NCBI RefSeq assembly: GCF_009363255.1
Contig: NZ_CP045318.1
Span: forward strand, 162,001-226,000
Reading direction: 5' to 3'
DNA: 64,000 nt
DNA from: Roseivivax sp. THAF197b
Lineage (GTDB): Bacteria; Pseudomonadota; Alphaproteobacteria; Rhodobacterales; Rhodobacteraceae
Both the position numbers and the translations under genes were made by a program. Below, in pieces: positions 27,730-36,437 of the stretch (within the stretch, counting starts at the first letter, position 1; each line of letters starts with the position of its first letter). Under the pieces are notes generated by a model that did no database searches, was not told the DNA's origin, and was given only the letters and a program-made list of their open reading frames with translations.

Positions 27730-28884
27730 ATGAGCACCACGAAACCGGCAACGCGGCCGGCAAATCCGCGTTTTTCCTCTGGCCCTTGCGCCAAGATCCC
27801 CGGATTCTCCCTCGACAAGCTGTCTGATGCAGCCCTCGGCCGGTCCCACCGCGCCAAGGTGGGCAAGGACAAGCTGAAAGCGGCCATCGAAGGCACGCGC
27901 GAGGTTCTGGGCATCCCCGAGAATTACAAGATCGGCATCGTGCCCGCCTCCGATACCGGCGCTTACGAGATGGCCATGTGGACCATGCTGGGCGAGCGTC
28001 CGGCAGAGATGGTCGCGTGGGAAAGCTTCGGCGCGGGCTGGGTCACCGACGCGGTCAAGCAGCTGAAGATCGAGCACCAGGTTCACACCGCCGAATACGG
28101 CGAAATCGTCGATATGGCGTCGCTCAACTACGACAACGATGTCTGCTTCACCTGGAACGGCACCACGTCCGGCGTGCGCATGCCCTCGGGCGACGTGATC
28201 CCGGCGGATCGCAAGGGTCTGACCCTGTGCGATGCGACGTCCGCGGCCTTCGCGATGGGCCTGCCCTGGGACAAGCTCGATGTGACGACCTTCTCCTGGC
28301 AGAAGGTGCTGGGCGGCGAGGCGGCGCATGGAATCCTGATCCTGTCACCGCGCGCGGTGGAGCGGCTGGAAAATTACACACCCGCATGGCCGCTGCCGAA
28401 GATCTTCCGCCTGACAAAGGGCGGCAAGCTGATTGACGGCATCTTCGAAGGCGCCACGATCAACACGCCTTCGATGCTGGCGGTCGAAGACTACCTCGTC
28501 GCGCTCGACTGGGCGCGGTCCGTGGGCGGTCTCACGGGCCTGATGGCGCGGGCAGATGCCAACGCACAGGCGGTCTGGGATTTCTGCGACGCCAATGACT
28601 GGATCGACAACCTCGCAAGCGATCCCGCGACGCGGTCGAACACCTCCGTCTGCCTGAAGTTCACGGACCCGGCCATTGCCGATCCGGCGGCCTTCGCCAA
28701 GGCCGTGCAGAAGCGGCTCGAAGCCGAGGGTGTCGCGCTCGACGTGGGCTCCTACCGCGATGCGCCTGCCGGTCTGCGGATCTGGTGCGGCGGTACGGTC
28801 GAGACGGCGGATATCGAGTCGATGCTGCCCTGGCTCGACTGGGCCTATCACGCCGAGCTGCAGGCACAGGCCCAGGCGGCCTGA
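27730..28884 (+). CDS. serC: Phosphoserine aminotransferase
   Basis: 384 residues. SerC is a PLP enzyme converting 3-phosphohydroxypyruvate and glutamate to phosphoserine; the same enzyme often serves pyridoxine synthesis. The PLP lysine is Lys192 in [16 protein letters not shown]. The N-terminal [18 protein letters not shown] and overall length place it in the longer alphaproteobacterial/Methanosarcina-like branch rather than the E. coli type. GGAAGG nine bases before ATG 27730 sets the start. serA follows 116 bases downstream. Confidence 0.96.
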   Translation: MSTTKPATRPANPRFSSGPCAKIPGFSLDKLSDAALGRSHRAKVGKDKLKAAIEGTREVLGIPENYKIGIVPASDTGAYEMAMWTMLGERPAEMVAWESFGAGWVTDAVKQLKIEHQVHTAEYGEIVDMASLNYDNDVCFTWNGTTSGVRMPSGDVIPADRKGLTLCDATSAAFAMGLPWDKLDVTTFSWQKVLGGEAAHGILILSPRAVERLENYTPAWPLPKIFRLTKGGKLIDGIFEGATINTPSMLAVEDYLVALDWARSVGGLTGLMARADANAQAVWDFCDANDWIDNLASDPATRSNTSVCLKFTDPAIADPAAFAKAVQKRLEAEGVALDVGSYRDAPAGLRIWCGGTVETADIESMLPWLDWAYHAELQAQAQAA

Positions 28885-28924
28885 GGTGGTTTTTCACCCA
28901 CCCTGCGAATGATGCGCAACAGGT

Positions 28925-29000
28925 CCCGGACCGTGATCCGGGTCCTCTTCCTCCCCCACAATTCCAGGAGGCCCCGGAACATATCCGGGGCATGATGCAC
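28925..29000 (+). promoter_or_regulatory. serA leader with two hairpins and an occludable ribosome site
   Basis: Hairpin 1 is CCCGGA/TCCGGG (28925-28930 with 28937-28942). Hairpin 2 is CCCCGGA/TCCGGGG (28972-28978 with 28984-28990) and lies between the Shine-Dalgarno AGGAGG (28966-28971) and the start, so folding shortens the SD-to-ATG path. CCTCC at 28950-28954 is complementary to GGAGG 28967-28971 and could mask it. The hairpin arms are interchangeable, so alternative folds exist. Regulation by these folds is inference. Confidence 0.5.
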
Positions 29001-30599
29001 ATGACTGCACCCAAGGTTCTCATCTCCGACAAGCTGTCGGACGCCGCCGTCCAGATCTTCCGCGATCGCGGCATCGACGTCGATTTCCAGCCCGATCTCG
29101 GCAAGGACAAGGACAAGCTCGCCGAAGTCATCGGCCAGTATGACGGCCTCGCCATCCGCTCGGCCACCAAGGTCACGCCGAAGATCCTCGAGAATGCGCC
29201 GAACCTGAAGGTCATCGGCCGCGCGGGCATCGGTACCGACAATATCGACAAGGATGCCGCCTCGAAGAAGGGCGTCATCGTCATGAACACGCCTTTCGGC
29301 AACATGATCACCACCGCCGAGCACGCCATCGCGATGATGTTCGCCGTGGCGCGCCAGATCCCCGAGGCCTCCGCGTCGACCCATGCGGGCAAGTGGGAGA
29401 AGTCGAAGTTCATGGGTGTCGAGCTGACCGGCAAGACGCTGGGCGTCATCGGCGCGGGCAATATCGGCGGCATCGTCTGCGACCGTGCGCGCGGCCTGAA
29501 GATGAAGGTCGTGGCCTATGATCCCTTCCTCAGCGAGGAAAAGGCCGACAAGATGGGCGTCGAGAAGGTCGAGCTGGACGCGCTTCTGTCGCGCGCCGAT
29601 TTCATCACGCTGCACGTGCCGCTGACCGACCAGACCCGGAACATCCTGTCGCGCGAAAACCTCGAGAAGACCAAGAAGGGCGTGCGGATCATCAACTGCG
29701 CGCGTGGCGGTCTCGTGGACGAGACAGCTCTCGCGGATCTTCTGAAATCGGGCCACGTGGCCGGTGCCGCCTTCGACGTCTTCGCCGAGGAGCCCGCAAC
29801 CGAGAACCCGCTTTTCGGTCTGCCCAACGTCGTCTGCACCCCGCATCTCGGTGCTGCGACCACTGAGGCTCAGGAGAATGTCGCCCTGCAGGTCGCGGAA
29901 CAGATGGCCGACTACCTGCTGACGGGCGCTGTGACCAACGCGCTCAACATGCCGTCCGTGACCGCCGAGGAAGCCCGCGTCATGGGCCCCTGGATCAAGC
30001 TGTCCGAGCATCTCGGCGCCTTTGTCGGGCAGATGACCGATGAGCCGATCAAGGCGATCAACATCCTCTATGACGGCTCTGTTGCGGAGATGAACCTCGA
30101 GGCGCTGAATTGCAGCCTGATCGCAGGGATCATGAAGCGCGTGAATCCCGAGGTGAACATGGTCTCGGCCCCGCTCATCGCGAAGGAGCGTGGCATCAAG
30201 CTGTCGACCACGAACCAGGGCAAGTCCGGCGCCTTCGAGGGCTACATCAAGGTGACCGTGAAGACCGAAAAGCGCGAGCGCTCCATCGCGGGCACCGTCT
30301 TCTCGGACGGCAAGCCGCGCTTCATCCAGATCAAGGGCATCAATATCGACGCCGAGGTCGGCCGCCACATGGTCTACACCACCAACGAAGACGTGCCGGG
30401 CATCATCGGCACGCTCGGCATGACCATGGGCAAGAACGGCGTGAACATCGCGAACTTCACCCTGGGCCGTGCCGCGGCGCATGGCGAGGCGATTGCGCTG
30501 CTTTACGTCGATGACCGGATCAACGACACGGTTGTGGAAGAGCTCCACGGCACGGGCATGTTCCAGCAGGTCAAGCCGCTGGAATTCGACGTCGCCTGA
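29001..30599 (+). CDS. serA: D-3-phosphoglycerate dehydrogenase
   Basis: 532 residues. SerA oxidises 3-phosphoglycerate with NAD+, the first step of serine synthesis. Domains: substrate/NAD domains (about 1-315) with GVIGAGNIGG, catalytic Arg in INCARGGLVDE, Glu in AEEPATENP and His in TPHLGAATTEA; then an ASB domain and a C-terminal ACT domain (NEDVPGIIGTLG, about 455-532), typical of serine-feedback enzymes. Three ATGs are in frame (28992, 28995, 29001); MTAPKVLISD matches the family start, and hairpin 2 of the leader would bring AGGAGG to a normal distance. Confidence 0.95.
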   Translation: MTAPKVLISDKLSDAAVQIFRDRGIDVDFQPDLGKDKDKLAEVIGQYDGLAIRSATKVTPKILENAPNLKVIGRAGIGTDNIDKDAASKKGVIVMNTPFGNMITTAEHAIAMMFAVARQIPEASASTHAGKWEKSKFMGVELTGKTLGVIGAGNIGGIVCDRARGLKMKVVAYDPFLSEEKADKMGVEKVELDALLSRADFITLHVPLTDQTRNILSRENLEKTKKGVRIINCARGGLVDETALADLLKSGHVAGAAFDVFAEEPATENPLFGLPNVVCTPHLGAATTEAQENVALQVAEQMADYLLTGAVTNALNMPSVTAEEARVMGPWIKLSEHLGAFVGQMTDEPIKAINILYDGSVAEMNLEALNCSLIAGIMKRVNPEVNMVSAPLIAKERGIKLSTTNQGKSGAFEGYIKVTVKTEKRERSIAGTVFSDGKPRFIQIKGINIDAEVGRHMVYTTNEDVPGIIGTLGMTMGKNGVNIANFTLGRAAAHGEAIALLYVDDRINDTVVEELHGTGMFQQVKPLEFDVA

Positions 30600-30626
30600 T
30601 CGGGCCGGACGCGTTATCCTGTCAGG

Positions 30627-30650
30627 GGCCGCGGGTGCACGCCCGCGGCC
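30627..30650 (+). terminator. Stem-loop after serA
   Basis: Perfect 9-bp stem GGCCGCGGG/CCCGCGGCC (30627-30635 with 30642-30650), 6-base loop. It lacks a proper U-tract (TCATCGTTTG follows), so it may be a weak terminator or an mRNA-end stabiliser. Confidence 0.55.
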
Positions 30651-30697
30651 TCATCGTTTGAAGGGCCGTATCCGCAATTCGTCCGAAGGAGCCCTGC

Positions 30698-31399
30698 ATG
30701 ATCTATGCCATCGGTGACATTCACGGCCAGCGGGACGCGCTGCAGCGGGCGCTCGACGCGATCGCGCAGGACGGGCAAGACGCGCCTGTGGTCTTTCTGG
30801 GGGATTACACCGATCGCGGCCCGGACAGTCGCGGCGTCCTCGACATCCTGATTGAAGGGCAGGCCAGCGGGGCCGATTGGACCTTCCTCATGGGCAACCA
30901 CGACGAGATGATGCTGGATTTTCTGCTCGGGCCCGCACCCTCGCGGAAGGAGCCTGCCTTCTGGCTGCGGGACATTGTCGGCGGACGCGCCACGACCGCG
31001 TCTTACGGCGTCGACCCCGATCCGCGCCGCCCCGACGCCGACATCCATGCCGAGATGCGCGCCACCGTGCCCCAGGCGCATGTGACCTTCCTGCGCAGCC
31101 TGCGACTGTCCTTCGAGACGGAGCACCACTTCTTCTGTCACGCAGGCATCCAGCCCGGTGTGCCCTTCGCCAGGCAGGCGAGGCGCGATCTTCTCTGGAT
31201 CCGCGAGCCGTTCCTGTCCGCCCCGCAGGACCACGGCAAGCTGATCGTGCACGGCCATACCGCGCTGGAGGCGCCATGCCATTACGGCAATCGGCTGAAC
31301 CTTGATGGCGGGGCGGGTTACGGTCGTCCGCTGGTGCCCGTGCGCCTTGAGGGGCGTCATGCTTTTGCCTTTGAGGACGGCACTTTCCGCCAAATCTGA
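30698..31399 (+). CDS. Calcineurin-like serine/threonine protein phosphatase
   Basis: 233 residues. Metallophosphatase motifs in order: IGDIHGQRDAL, FLGDYTDRGPDSRG, LMGNHDEMML, FFCHAGIQPGVP and LIVHGHTALEAP, i.e. the complete set of Asp/His/Asn metal ligands of PrpA/PrpB-like (PPP-type) phosphatases. The substrate may be a phosphoprotein or a small phosphate ester such as a dinucleotide polyphosphate. CGAAGGAGC precedes the ATG. Confidence 0.9.
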   Translation: MIYAIGDIHGQRDALQRALDAIAQDGQDAPVVFLGDYTDRGPDSRGVLDILIEGQASGADWTFLMGNHDEMMLDFLLGPAPSRKEPAFWLRDIVGGRATTASYGVDPDPRRPDADIHAEMRATVPQAHVTFLRSLRLSFETEHHFFCHAGIQPGVPFARQARRDLLWIREPFLSAPQDHGKLIVHGHTALEAPCHYGNRLNLDGGAGYGRPLVPVRLEGRHAFAFEDGTFRQI

Positions 31400-31481
31400 A
31401 GGTTTTGTAACAAATCGTTTTGGAGGTCGGGCGGGCGGGTCTACGCTCTCGCTTCTCAGTCCCTCATCACGGAGTTCCAAG

Positions 31482-31916
31482 ATGCCTGCTCCCATCCTTG
31501 TCGGTTATGACGGCTCGCAGCCGTCGCACCGCGCCCTCGACCACGCCCTGACGGTGGCAAAGTCGCAAGACACGTCGATCATCCTCGTGCATGTCCTTGA
31601 ATGGTCGCCCTATTCCTTTCTGACCGCGGAAGAGCTGGCGGAGCGTCATTCGCGCCGCAAGGAAGAGCTGGCCCGCGCCGAAAGCGCCGTCGTGAAACCC
31701 GCCTTGGAACGGGTGTCGGGCAGCAGCGTCGAGATCACGCCCGTCATCCAGTACGGCCATTCCGCCGAAATCCTGACCCGTGTGGCCAAGGACCACGGGG
31801 CCAGCCAGATCGTCGTCGGACGTGACGGCAATGGTGGTCTCGCCGCGCGCTTTTTCGGCTCGACGGCGGCGACGCTCATACAGATCGCCACAATCCCCTG
31901 TACCATCGTTCCGTGA
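31482..31916 (+). CDS. Universal stress protein (UspA family)
   Basis: 144 residues. Single Usp domain with ILVGYDGSQPSHRAL at the start and the nucleotide-binding pattern VVGRDGNGGLAARFFGSTAATL near the C-terminus (G-x2-G-x9-G-S-T), which points to the ATP-binding class. It ends 11 bases before the symporter gene and is probably in the same transcript, where it may modulate the transporter or report energy state. Confidence 0.92.
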   Translation: MPAPILVGYDGSQPSHRALDHALTVAKSQDTSIILVHVLEWSPYSFLTAEELAERHSRRKEELARAESAVVKPALERVSGSSVEITPVIQYGHSAEILTRVAKDHGASQIVVGRDGNGGLAARFFGSTAATLIQIATIPCTIVP

Positions 31917-31927
31917 GGAGACATCTC

Positions 31928-33469
31928 ATGACATTTTCCCGTATTTTCCTGGGCGTCATGGCCTTGCTGGCCTTCGCGGCACCCGCCGCGGCGCAAGGCA
32001 TCGACGAGACCGTGAACGCGATTTTCGCAAATTCCACCGGCTGGTTCGTCAGCCTGATTTTCTCCAATTTCCCTGGCACCAATTTCCCGTGGATCGTCGG
32101 CTGGCTGGTTGTCGCGGCGACGGTCTTCACCTTCTATTTCGGCTTCGTGCAGCTGCGTTGGGCGGCCCATTCCATAGCCCTCGTGAAAGGCGATTACTCG
32201 GACCCGAATGACGCGGGTGAGGTCAGCCATTTCCAGGCGCTGGCCACGGCGCTGTCGGGCACGGTGGGCCTTGGCAACATCGCGGGTGTTGCGGTCGCCA
32301 TCGGCATCGGCGGGCCGGGGGCCACGTTCTGGATGATCCTTGCGGGTCTCATGGGCATGGCGTCGAAGTTCACCGAATGTACGCTCGGGGTGAAATACCG
32401 CAACGAATATCCCGACGGGACGGTGTCGGGCGGGCCGATGTATTACCTCACCCGCGGCTTTGCGGAGCGCGGTCTGCCGGGCGGCGGCATCCTCGCGGTT
32501 CTGTTCTCGATCTTCTGCATCTTCGGAGCGCTGGGCGGCGGCAACATGTTCCAGGCCAACCAGGCGCATCAGCAGCTTGCCGGCGTCTTCGGGGATTACC
32601 CGGGCTGGATCACGGGCATCGTCTTTGCGGGCATCGTCTTCGCGGTGATCGTGGGCGGTCTGAAATCCATCGCGCGGGTGACGGAAAAGGTCGTGCCGTT
32701 CATGGGGGTGCTCTACGTCGGCACGGCGATCATCATCATCGCCATGAATGCCGATCAGATCGGCACCGCCTTCGGCCGCATCTTCGAGGGCGCCTTCACG
32801 GGCCTCGGCGTTGCAGGCGGCATGGTCGGCGCGCTGATCCAGGGCTTCCGCCGCGCGGCCTTCTCCAACGAGGCGGGCGTGGGATCGGCAGCCATCGCGC
32901 ACTCCGCCGTGCGCACCAAGGAGCCCATCACCGAAGGCTTCGTGTCGCTGCTGGAGCCCTTCATCGACACCGTCGTCGTCTGCACCATGACCGCGCTTGT
33001 CATCATCATCACAGATCAGCTCATCACCGATCCCGAAACCGGGCTGTTCGTGCTGACCGAGGCGGGGAACGCGATCCAGACGGTGGGTGGCAATACCGGT
33101 GTCTCGCTGACCTCGGCGGCTTTCTCGTCCGAGATCGACGGCTTCAAGTACATCCTCGCGCTGGCGGTGATCCTGTTTGCCTTCTCGACGATGCTGAGCT
33201 GGTCCTATTACGGCCTGAAGGCCTGGACCTTCCTCGTGGGCGAGGGAAAGACCAAGGAGGTCGTCTTCAAGGTGATCTTCTGCCTCTTCGTGATCATCGG
33301 TGCCTCGGCCAATCTCGGCCCGGTCATCGACTTCTCGGATGCGGCGATCTTCGCCATGGCGGTCGTGAACGTGCTGGGGCTCTATTTCCTGATGCCGATC
33401 GTGAAGCGGGAGCTGACGAATTACAGCGCCAAGCTGCGCTCGGGCGAGATCAAGAAGTACAAGGCATAA
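31928..33469 (+). CDS. Sodium:alanine/glycine symporter (AGCS family)
   Basis: 513 residues. A cleavable-signal-like first segment ([24 protein letters not shown]) is followed by about ten or eleven membrane helices. AGCS signatures are [63 protein letters not shown] and [19 protein letters not shown]. It imports small neutral amino acids with Na+, as expected in a marine cell. GAGGAG precedes ATG 31928; it follows uspA closely. Confidence 0.93.
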   Translation: MTFSRIFLGVMALLAFAAPAAAQGIDETVNAIFANSTGWFVSLIFSNFPGTNFPWIVGWLVVAATVFTFYFGFVQLRWAAHSIALVKGDYSDPNDAGEVSHFQALATALSGTVGLGNIAGVAVAIGIGGPGATFWMILAGLMGMASKFTECTLGVKYRNEYPDGTVSGGPMYYLTRGFAERGLPGGGILAVLFSIFCIFGALGGGNMFQANQAHQQLAGVFGDYPGWITGIVFAGIVFAVIVGGLKSIARVTEKVVPFMGVLYVGTAIIIIAMNADQIGTAFGRIFEGAFTGLGVAGGMVGALIQGFRRAAFSNEAGVGSAAIAHSAVRTKEPITEGFVSLLEPFIDTVVVCTMTALVIIITDQLITDPETGLFVLTEAGNAIQTVGGNTGVSLTSAAFSSEIDGFKYILALAVILFAFSTMLSWSYYGLKAWTFLVGEGKTKEVVFKVIFCLFVIIGASANLGPVIDFSDAAIFAMAVVNVLGLYFLMPIVKRELTNYSAKLRSGEIKKYKA

Positions 33470-33474
33470 GAAAG

Positions 33475-33504
33475 CGCGCGGCCCTTTCCACGAGGGGCCG
33501 CGCG
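33475..33504 (+). terminator. Stem-loop after symporter gene
   Basis: Perfect 10-bp stem CGCGCGGCCC/GGGCCGCGCG (33475-33484 with 33495-33504). There is no T-run, so it is a hairpin-only terminator or stabiliser candidate. Confidence 0.55.
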
Positions 33505-33542
33505 GGCTAGGACCAAGGCGCAAGGATCACTTGGGAGGTTCC

Positions 33543-34460
33543 ATGCGCTTGATATTCATGGGCACGCCGGATTTCGCGGTGCCGGTTCTGGATGCGCTGG
33601 TCGATGCGGGCCACGATATCGCGGCGGTCTATTGCCAGCCGCCTCGACCTGCCGGGCGCGGCAAGAAGGACCGTCCGACGCCGGTGCATGCGCGGGCCGA
33701 GGCCTTGGGGCTGCCTGTGCACCATCCCAAATCGCTGCGGAATGCCGACGCGCAGGAGGCGTTCGCGGCGCATGGGGCGGAAGCCGCCGTGGTCGTGGCC
33801 TATGGTCTGATCCTGCCGCAGGCGGTGCTCGATGCGCCGACCTATGGCTGCATCAACATCCATGCCTCGCTTCTGCCGCGCTGGCGCGGGGCGGCGCCCA
33901 TTCACCGGGCCATCATGGCGGGCGATACGCAGACTGGCATCGCGATCATGCAGATGGAGGCCGGGCTCGATACCGGGCCCGTGCTGATGGCCGAAGCGCT
34001 CGATATCGGCGCGGAGGAGACGACCGGCCAGCTGCAGGATCGGCTCTCGCAGATGGGCGCGCGCATGATCGTCGAGACGCTGATGAAGCTGCGCAGCCTG
34101 ACGCCCGAGCCGCAATCGACCGAGGGCGTGAGCTACGCCGAGAAGATCGACAAGGCGGAGGCGCGGATCGACTGGACGCGCCCGGCGCGCATCGTCGACC
34201 GTCAGATCCGGGGGCTCGCACCCTGGCCCGGTGCCTGGACCGAGGCAGGCGAGACACGGCTGAAACTGCTGGGATCGCGGCTTGCGGAGGGATCGGGCGC
34301 GCCGGGCGAGGTTCTGGAAGGCGGCTTTCGGGTCGCGTGTGGCGAAGGCGCGGTGGAGATCACCCGCGCGCAGAAGCCCGGACGCGGCGCGCAGGATGCG
34401 GACGACTTCTTGCGCGGCACGGATCTGCCCGCGGGCACCATTCTTGGAAAGGACGACTGA
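33543..34460 (+). CDS. fmt: Methionyl-tRNA formyltransferase
   Basis: 305 residues. Fmt formylates initiator Met-tRNA with 10-formyl-THF. The N-terminal domain starts [19 protein letters not shown]; the catalytic Asn/His/Asp region reads [20 protein letters not shown] and [13 protein letters not shown]; the C-terminal OB-like domain has [17 protein letters not shown] sits before ATG 33543. The usual partner def (peptide deformylase) is not adjacent in this window. Its stop overlaps the next ATG (TGATG). Confidence 0.96.
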   Translation: MRLIFMGTPDFAVPVLDALVDAGHDIAAVYCQPPRPAGRGKKDRPTPVHARAEALGLPVHHPKSLRNADAQEAFAAHGAEAAVVVAYGLILPQAVLDAPTYGCINIHASLLPRWRGAAPIHRAIMAGDTQTGIAIMQMEAGLDTGPVLMAEALDIGAEETTGQLQDRLSQMGARMIVETLMKLRSLTPEPQSTEGVSYAEKIDKAEARIDWTRPARIVDRQIRGLAPWPGAWTEAGETRLKLLGSRLAEGSGAPGEVLEGGFRVACGEGAVEITRAQKPGRGAQDADDFLRGTDLPAGTILGKDD

Positions 34461-34696
34461 TGCTTCCCACCCTTATCGGTACAGTTGTCATCGCAGCCCT
34501 AGTGGGCGTCGCGGCGGAGAAAACGGGGTTCACCCATAACGGCATCCTGCAAAGCGTGATCATCTGCATCGGCGGCGCCTTCCTGTTCTACTTCGTCTCG
34601 ATCATGTTCGGTGTGGGGTTCGGTCGGCAGGGCTGGAACGCCATTGCCGCCTCGATCGGATCGTTGATCATCGTGCCCTTCCACTGGCGCAAGTGA
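34460..34696 (+). CDS. Small integral membrane protein, GlsB/YeaQ-like
   Basis: 78 residues starting [23 protein letters not shown] and containing two to three hydrophobic helices with Gly-rich turns (GILQSVIICIGGAFLFYF, AIAASIGSLIIVPFHW). Size and Gly pattern resemble the GlsB/YeaQ/YmgE transglycosylase-associated family, but the match is weak. TGATG overlap with fmt implies translational coupling. Two tandem hairpins (34704-34750) follow. Confidence 0.7.
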   Translation: MLPTLIGTVVIAALVGVAAEKTGFTHNGILQSVIICIGGAFLFYFVSIMFGVGFGRQGWNAIAASIGSLIIVPFHWRK

Positions 34697-34703
34697 CACC
34701 GCA

Positions 34704-34750
34704 GACCGGCATCGAGCCGGTCCGCGGCGTACGAGAGGCCAGCCTCTCGT
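34704..34750 (+). terminator. Two tandem hairpins downstream of the fmt unit
   Basis: Hairpin 1 GACCGGC/GCCGGTC (34704-34710 with 34716-34722); hairpin 2 ACGAGAGG/CCTCTCGT (34731-34738 with 34743-34750, loop CCAG). Neither has a T-tract. They probably mark the 3' end of the fmt transcript. Confidence 0.45.
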
Positions 34751-34886
34751 GCTCTCCGGAGGTATTTCTGGTCCGAACGTGAGGGGCGGCCCGCTGTGCG
34801 GTGACGCACGAGGCGCGCGCGGAGAGCGGGAATGGATCGGTTTGCCGCCCGGTATATCTGTTCGTCAGCAGAAAAGGGAGGCTCCG

Positions 34887-35876
34887 ATGGGTCAACTCGT
34901 TGACGGCACATGGCACGACACCTGGTACGACACGTCGAAAACCGGCGGCAAATTCGTCCGGTCCGAGACAAAGTTCCGGAACTGGATTACGGCGGATGGG
35001 TCGGCAGGTCCGTCGGGTGAGGGGGGCTTTCCGGCCGAGAGCGGCCGCTATCACCTCTATGTCAGTCTTGCCTGCCCCTGGGCGCACCGAGCGCTGGTTT
35101 TCCTCAAGCTCAAGGGGCTCGAGGATCATATCGACGTCTCGGTGGTGCATCCGGACATGCTGTCCGATGGCTGGACATTCGAGACGGATTTCCCAGGCGC
35201 CACGGGCGACAGGCTCTACGGTCTGCCCTTTGCGCGGGATATCTACCTCAAGGCGGACCCCGAGATCTCGGGTCGCGTCACGGTGCCGATCCTGTGGGAC
35301 CGCGAGCGCGAGACTATCGTGTCGAACGAATCGGCCGAGATCATCCGCATGCTGAACTCCGCTTTTGACGGGCTGACGGGCAATACGGACGATTACTGGC
35401 CCGAGGCGCTGCGGGAGGCGATCGAACCCTTGAACGCGCGCATCTACGACACGGTCAATAACGGTGTATACAAATCCGGCTTCGCCACGACGCAGGAGGC
35501 CTATGAGGACGCGGTGCGGCCGCTGTTTGCGTCGCTCGACTGGATCGAGGATCGGCTGTCGCAGAAGCGCTACCTCATGGGGGACCGGATCACCGAAGCC
35601 GATTGGCGCCTGTTCACCACGCTCATTCGGTTCGACACGGTCTATCACGGTCACTTCAAGTGCAACCGCAACCGGATCACGGACTTCCCCAACATGTCCG
35701 GCTATCTGCGCGAGCTCTACCAATGGCCCGGCGTGGCCGACACGGTCGATTTTGCGCATATCTCGCGCCACTACCATTACAGCCACGAGACGATCAATCC
35801 GCATCGGATCGTGCCCATTGGACCCGCGCTCGATCTCGATGCGCCGCATGGGCGGGAGCGGCTCCGCGCGGCCTGA
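34887..35876 (+). CDS. yqjG: Glutathionyl-hydroquinone reductase (Xi-class glutathione S-transferase)
   Basis: 329 residues. Xi-class GSTs reduce glutathionyl-hydroquinones using an active-site Cys, here Cys63 in SLACPWAHRA. Further family features are DGWTF-type SDGWTFETD, a thioredoxin-fold Pro in RVTVPILWD, SNESAEIIRML, YKSGFATTQEAYE and the C-terminal HFKCNRNRITDFPNMSGYLRELYQ. AAAGGGAGG precedes ATG 34887. It is a cytoplasmic enzyme linked to quinone and aromatic detoxification. Confidence 0.93.
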   Translation: MGQLVDGTWHDTWYDTSKTGGKFVRSETKFRNWITADGSAGPSGEGGFPAESGRYHLYVSLACPWAHRALVFLKLKGLEDHIDVSVVHPDMLSDGWTFETDFPGATGDRLYGLPFARDIYLKADPEISGRVTVPILWDRERETIVSNESAEIIRMLNSAFDGLTGNTDDYWPEALREAIEPLNARIYDTVNNGVYKSGFATTQEAYEDAVRPLFASLDWIEDRLSQKRYLMGDRITEADWRLFTTLIRFDTVYHGHFKCNRNRITDFPNMSGYLRELYQWPGVADTVDFAHISRHYHYSHETINPHRIVPIGPALDLDAPHGRERLRAA

Positions 35877-35896
35877 TTTACGCGGGGTTGGTGCGC

Positions 35897-36271
35897 CTAG
35901 CGCGTGCCGCCCGGCTCCGAGGCGTAGTGTTCGGCCATGGCCGCCAGATCCTCGGGCGCGGTGCCCGCGGGGACAAAGGCACAGGCATTGGCACATAGAT
36001 TGAAGATCGAGCCGTCGGAGAAAAAGCTCGAACGGCTGACAAAGATGACCTTGCAATCGGGCTGCCGGTAACTTGCGAAATCGGCCACGGCAAAGGCGCT
36101 GCCATCTTCGAGCAGAAGGTTCAGAACGATCAGATCGAAATGCTGGGTCTGGATGGCATGGGCCGCGCCTGCCTGGCTTTCGGTCCTGGTCACGTCCATA
36201 CCAAGCCGCTCCACATGGCTTTGCCACAGGCGACCGAGATCGGGATTGGTTTCGACGATCAGGATATTCAT
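35897..36271 (-). CDS. Receiver-domain protein lacking the phospho-acceptor Asp
   Basis: 124 residues, a single CheY-like domain starting MNILIVETNP. The strand that normally carries the phosphorylated Asp reads FDLIVLNLLLEDG, so Asn51 replaces Asp. The conserved acidic pair near the N-terminus is weakened (ETNPD) and the conserved Lys near the C-terminus is not seen (CAFVPAGTAPEDL). It is probably a phosphorylation-independent pseudo-receiver or binding adaptor. No output domain and no kinase are adjacent. It converges with yqjG. Confidence 0.78.
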   Translation of the reverse strand: MNILIVETNPDLGRLWQSHVERLGMDVTRTESQAGAAHAIQTQHFDLIVLNLLLEDGSAFAVADFASYRQPDCKVIFVSRSSFFSDGSIFNLCANACAFVPAGTAPEDLAAMAEHYASEPGGTR

Positions 36272-36437
36272 GCAGGTCCAGACGAGCCGGGATTCTGTCG
36301 ACAATATCAGGCAAAAGATGCGTCAGACCTAGGTTTTATTTCCGGGTGGCGCCATTCTGCTCGGATTCCCGCCGATCTTTCACCGGGGCGGCAGCACTGT
36401 TAGCGTCGGACAACCGTATCAGAATTCAGGATATTCC

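Noticed and set aside
28848-30548. 566-codon open frame antisense to serA
   Set aside because: It is a frame shadow of serA: it lacks a ribosome site, its composition is Arg/Asp/His-rich like other GC-rich shadows, and serA has all catalytic motifs.
31646-33523. 625-codon open frame antisense to uspA and the symporter
   Set aside because: Low-complexity His/Arg/Asp composition without domain motifs; the plus-strand genes are certain.
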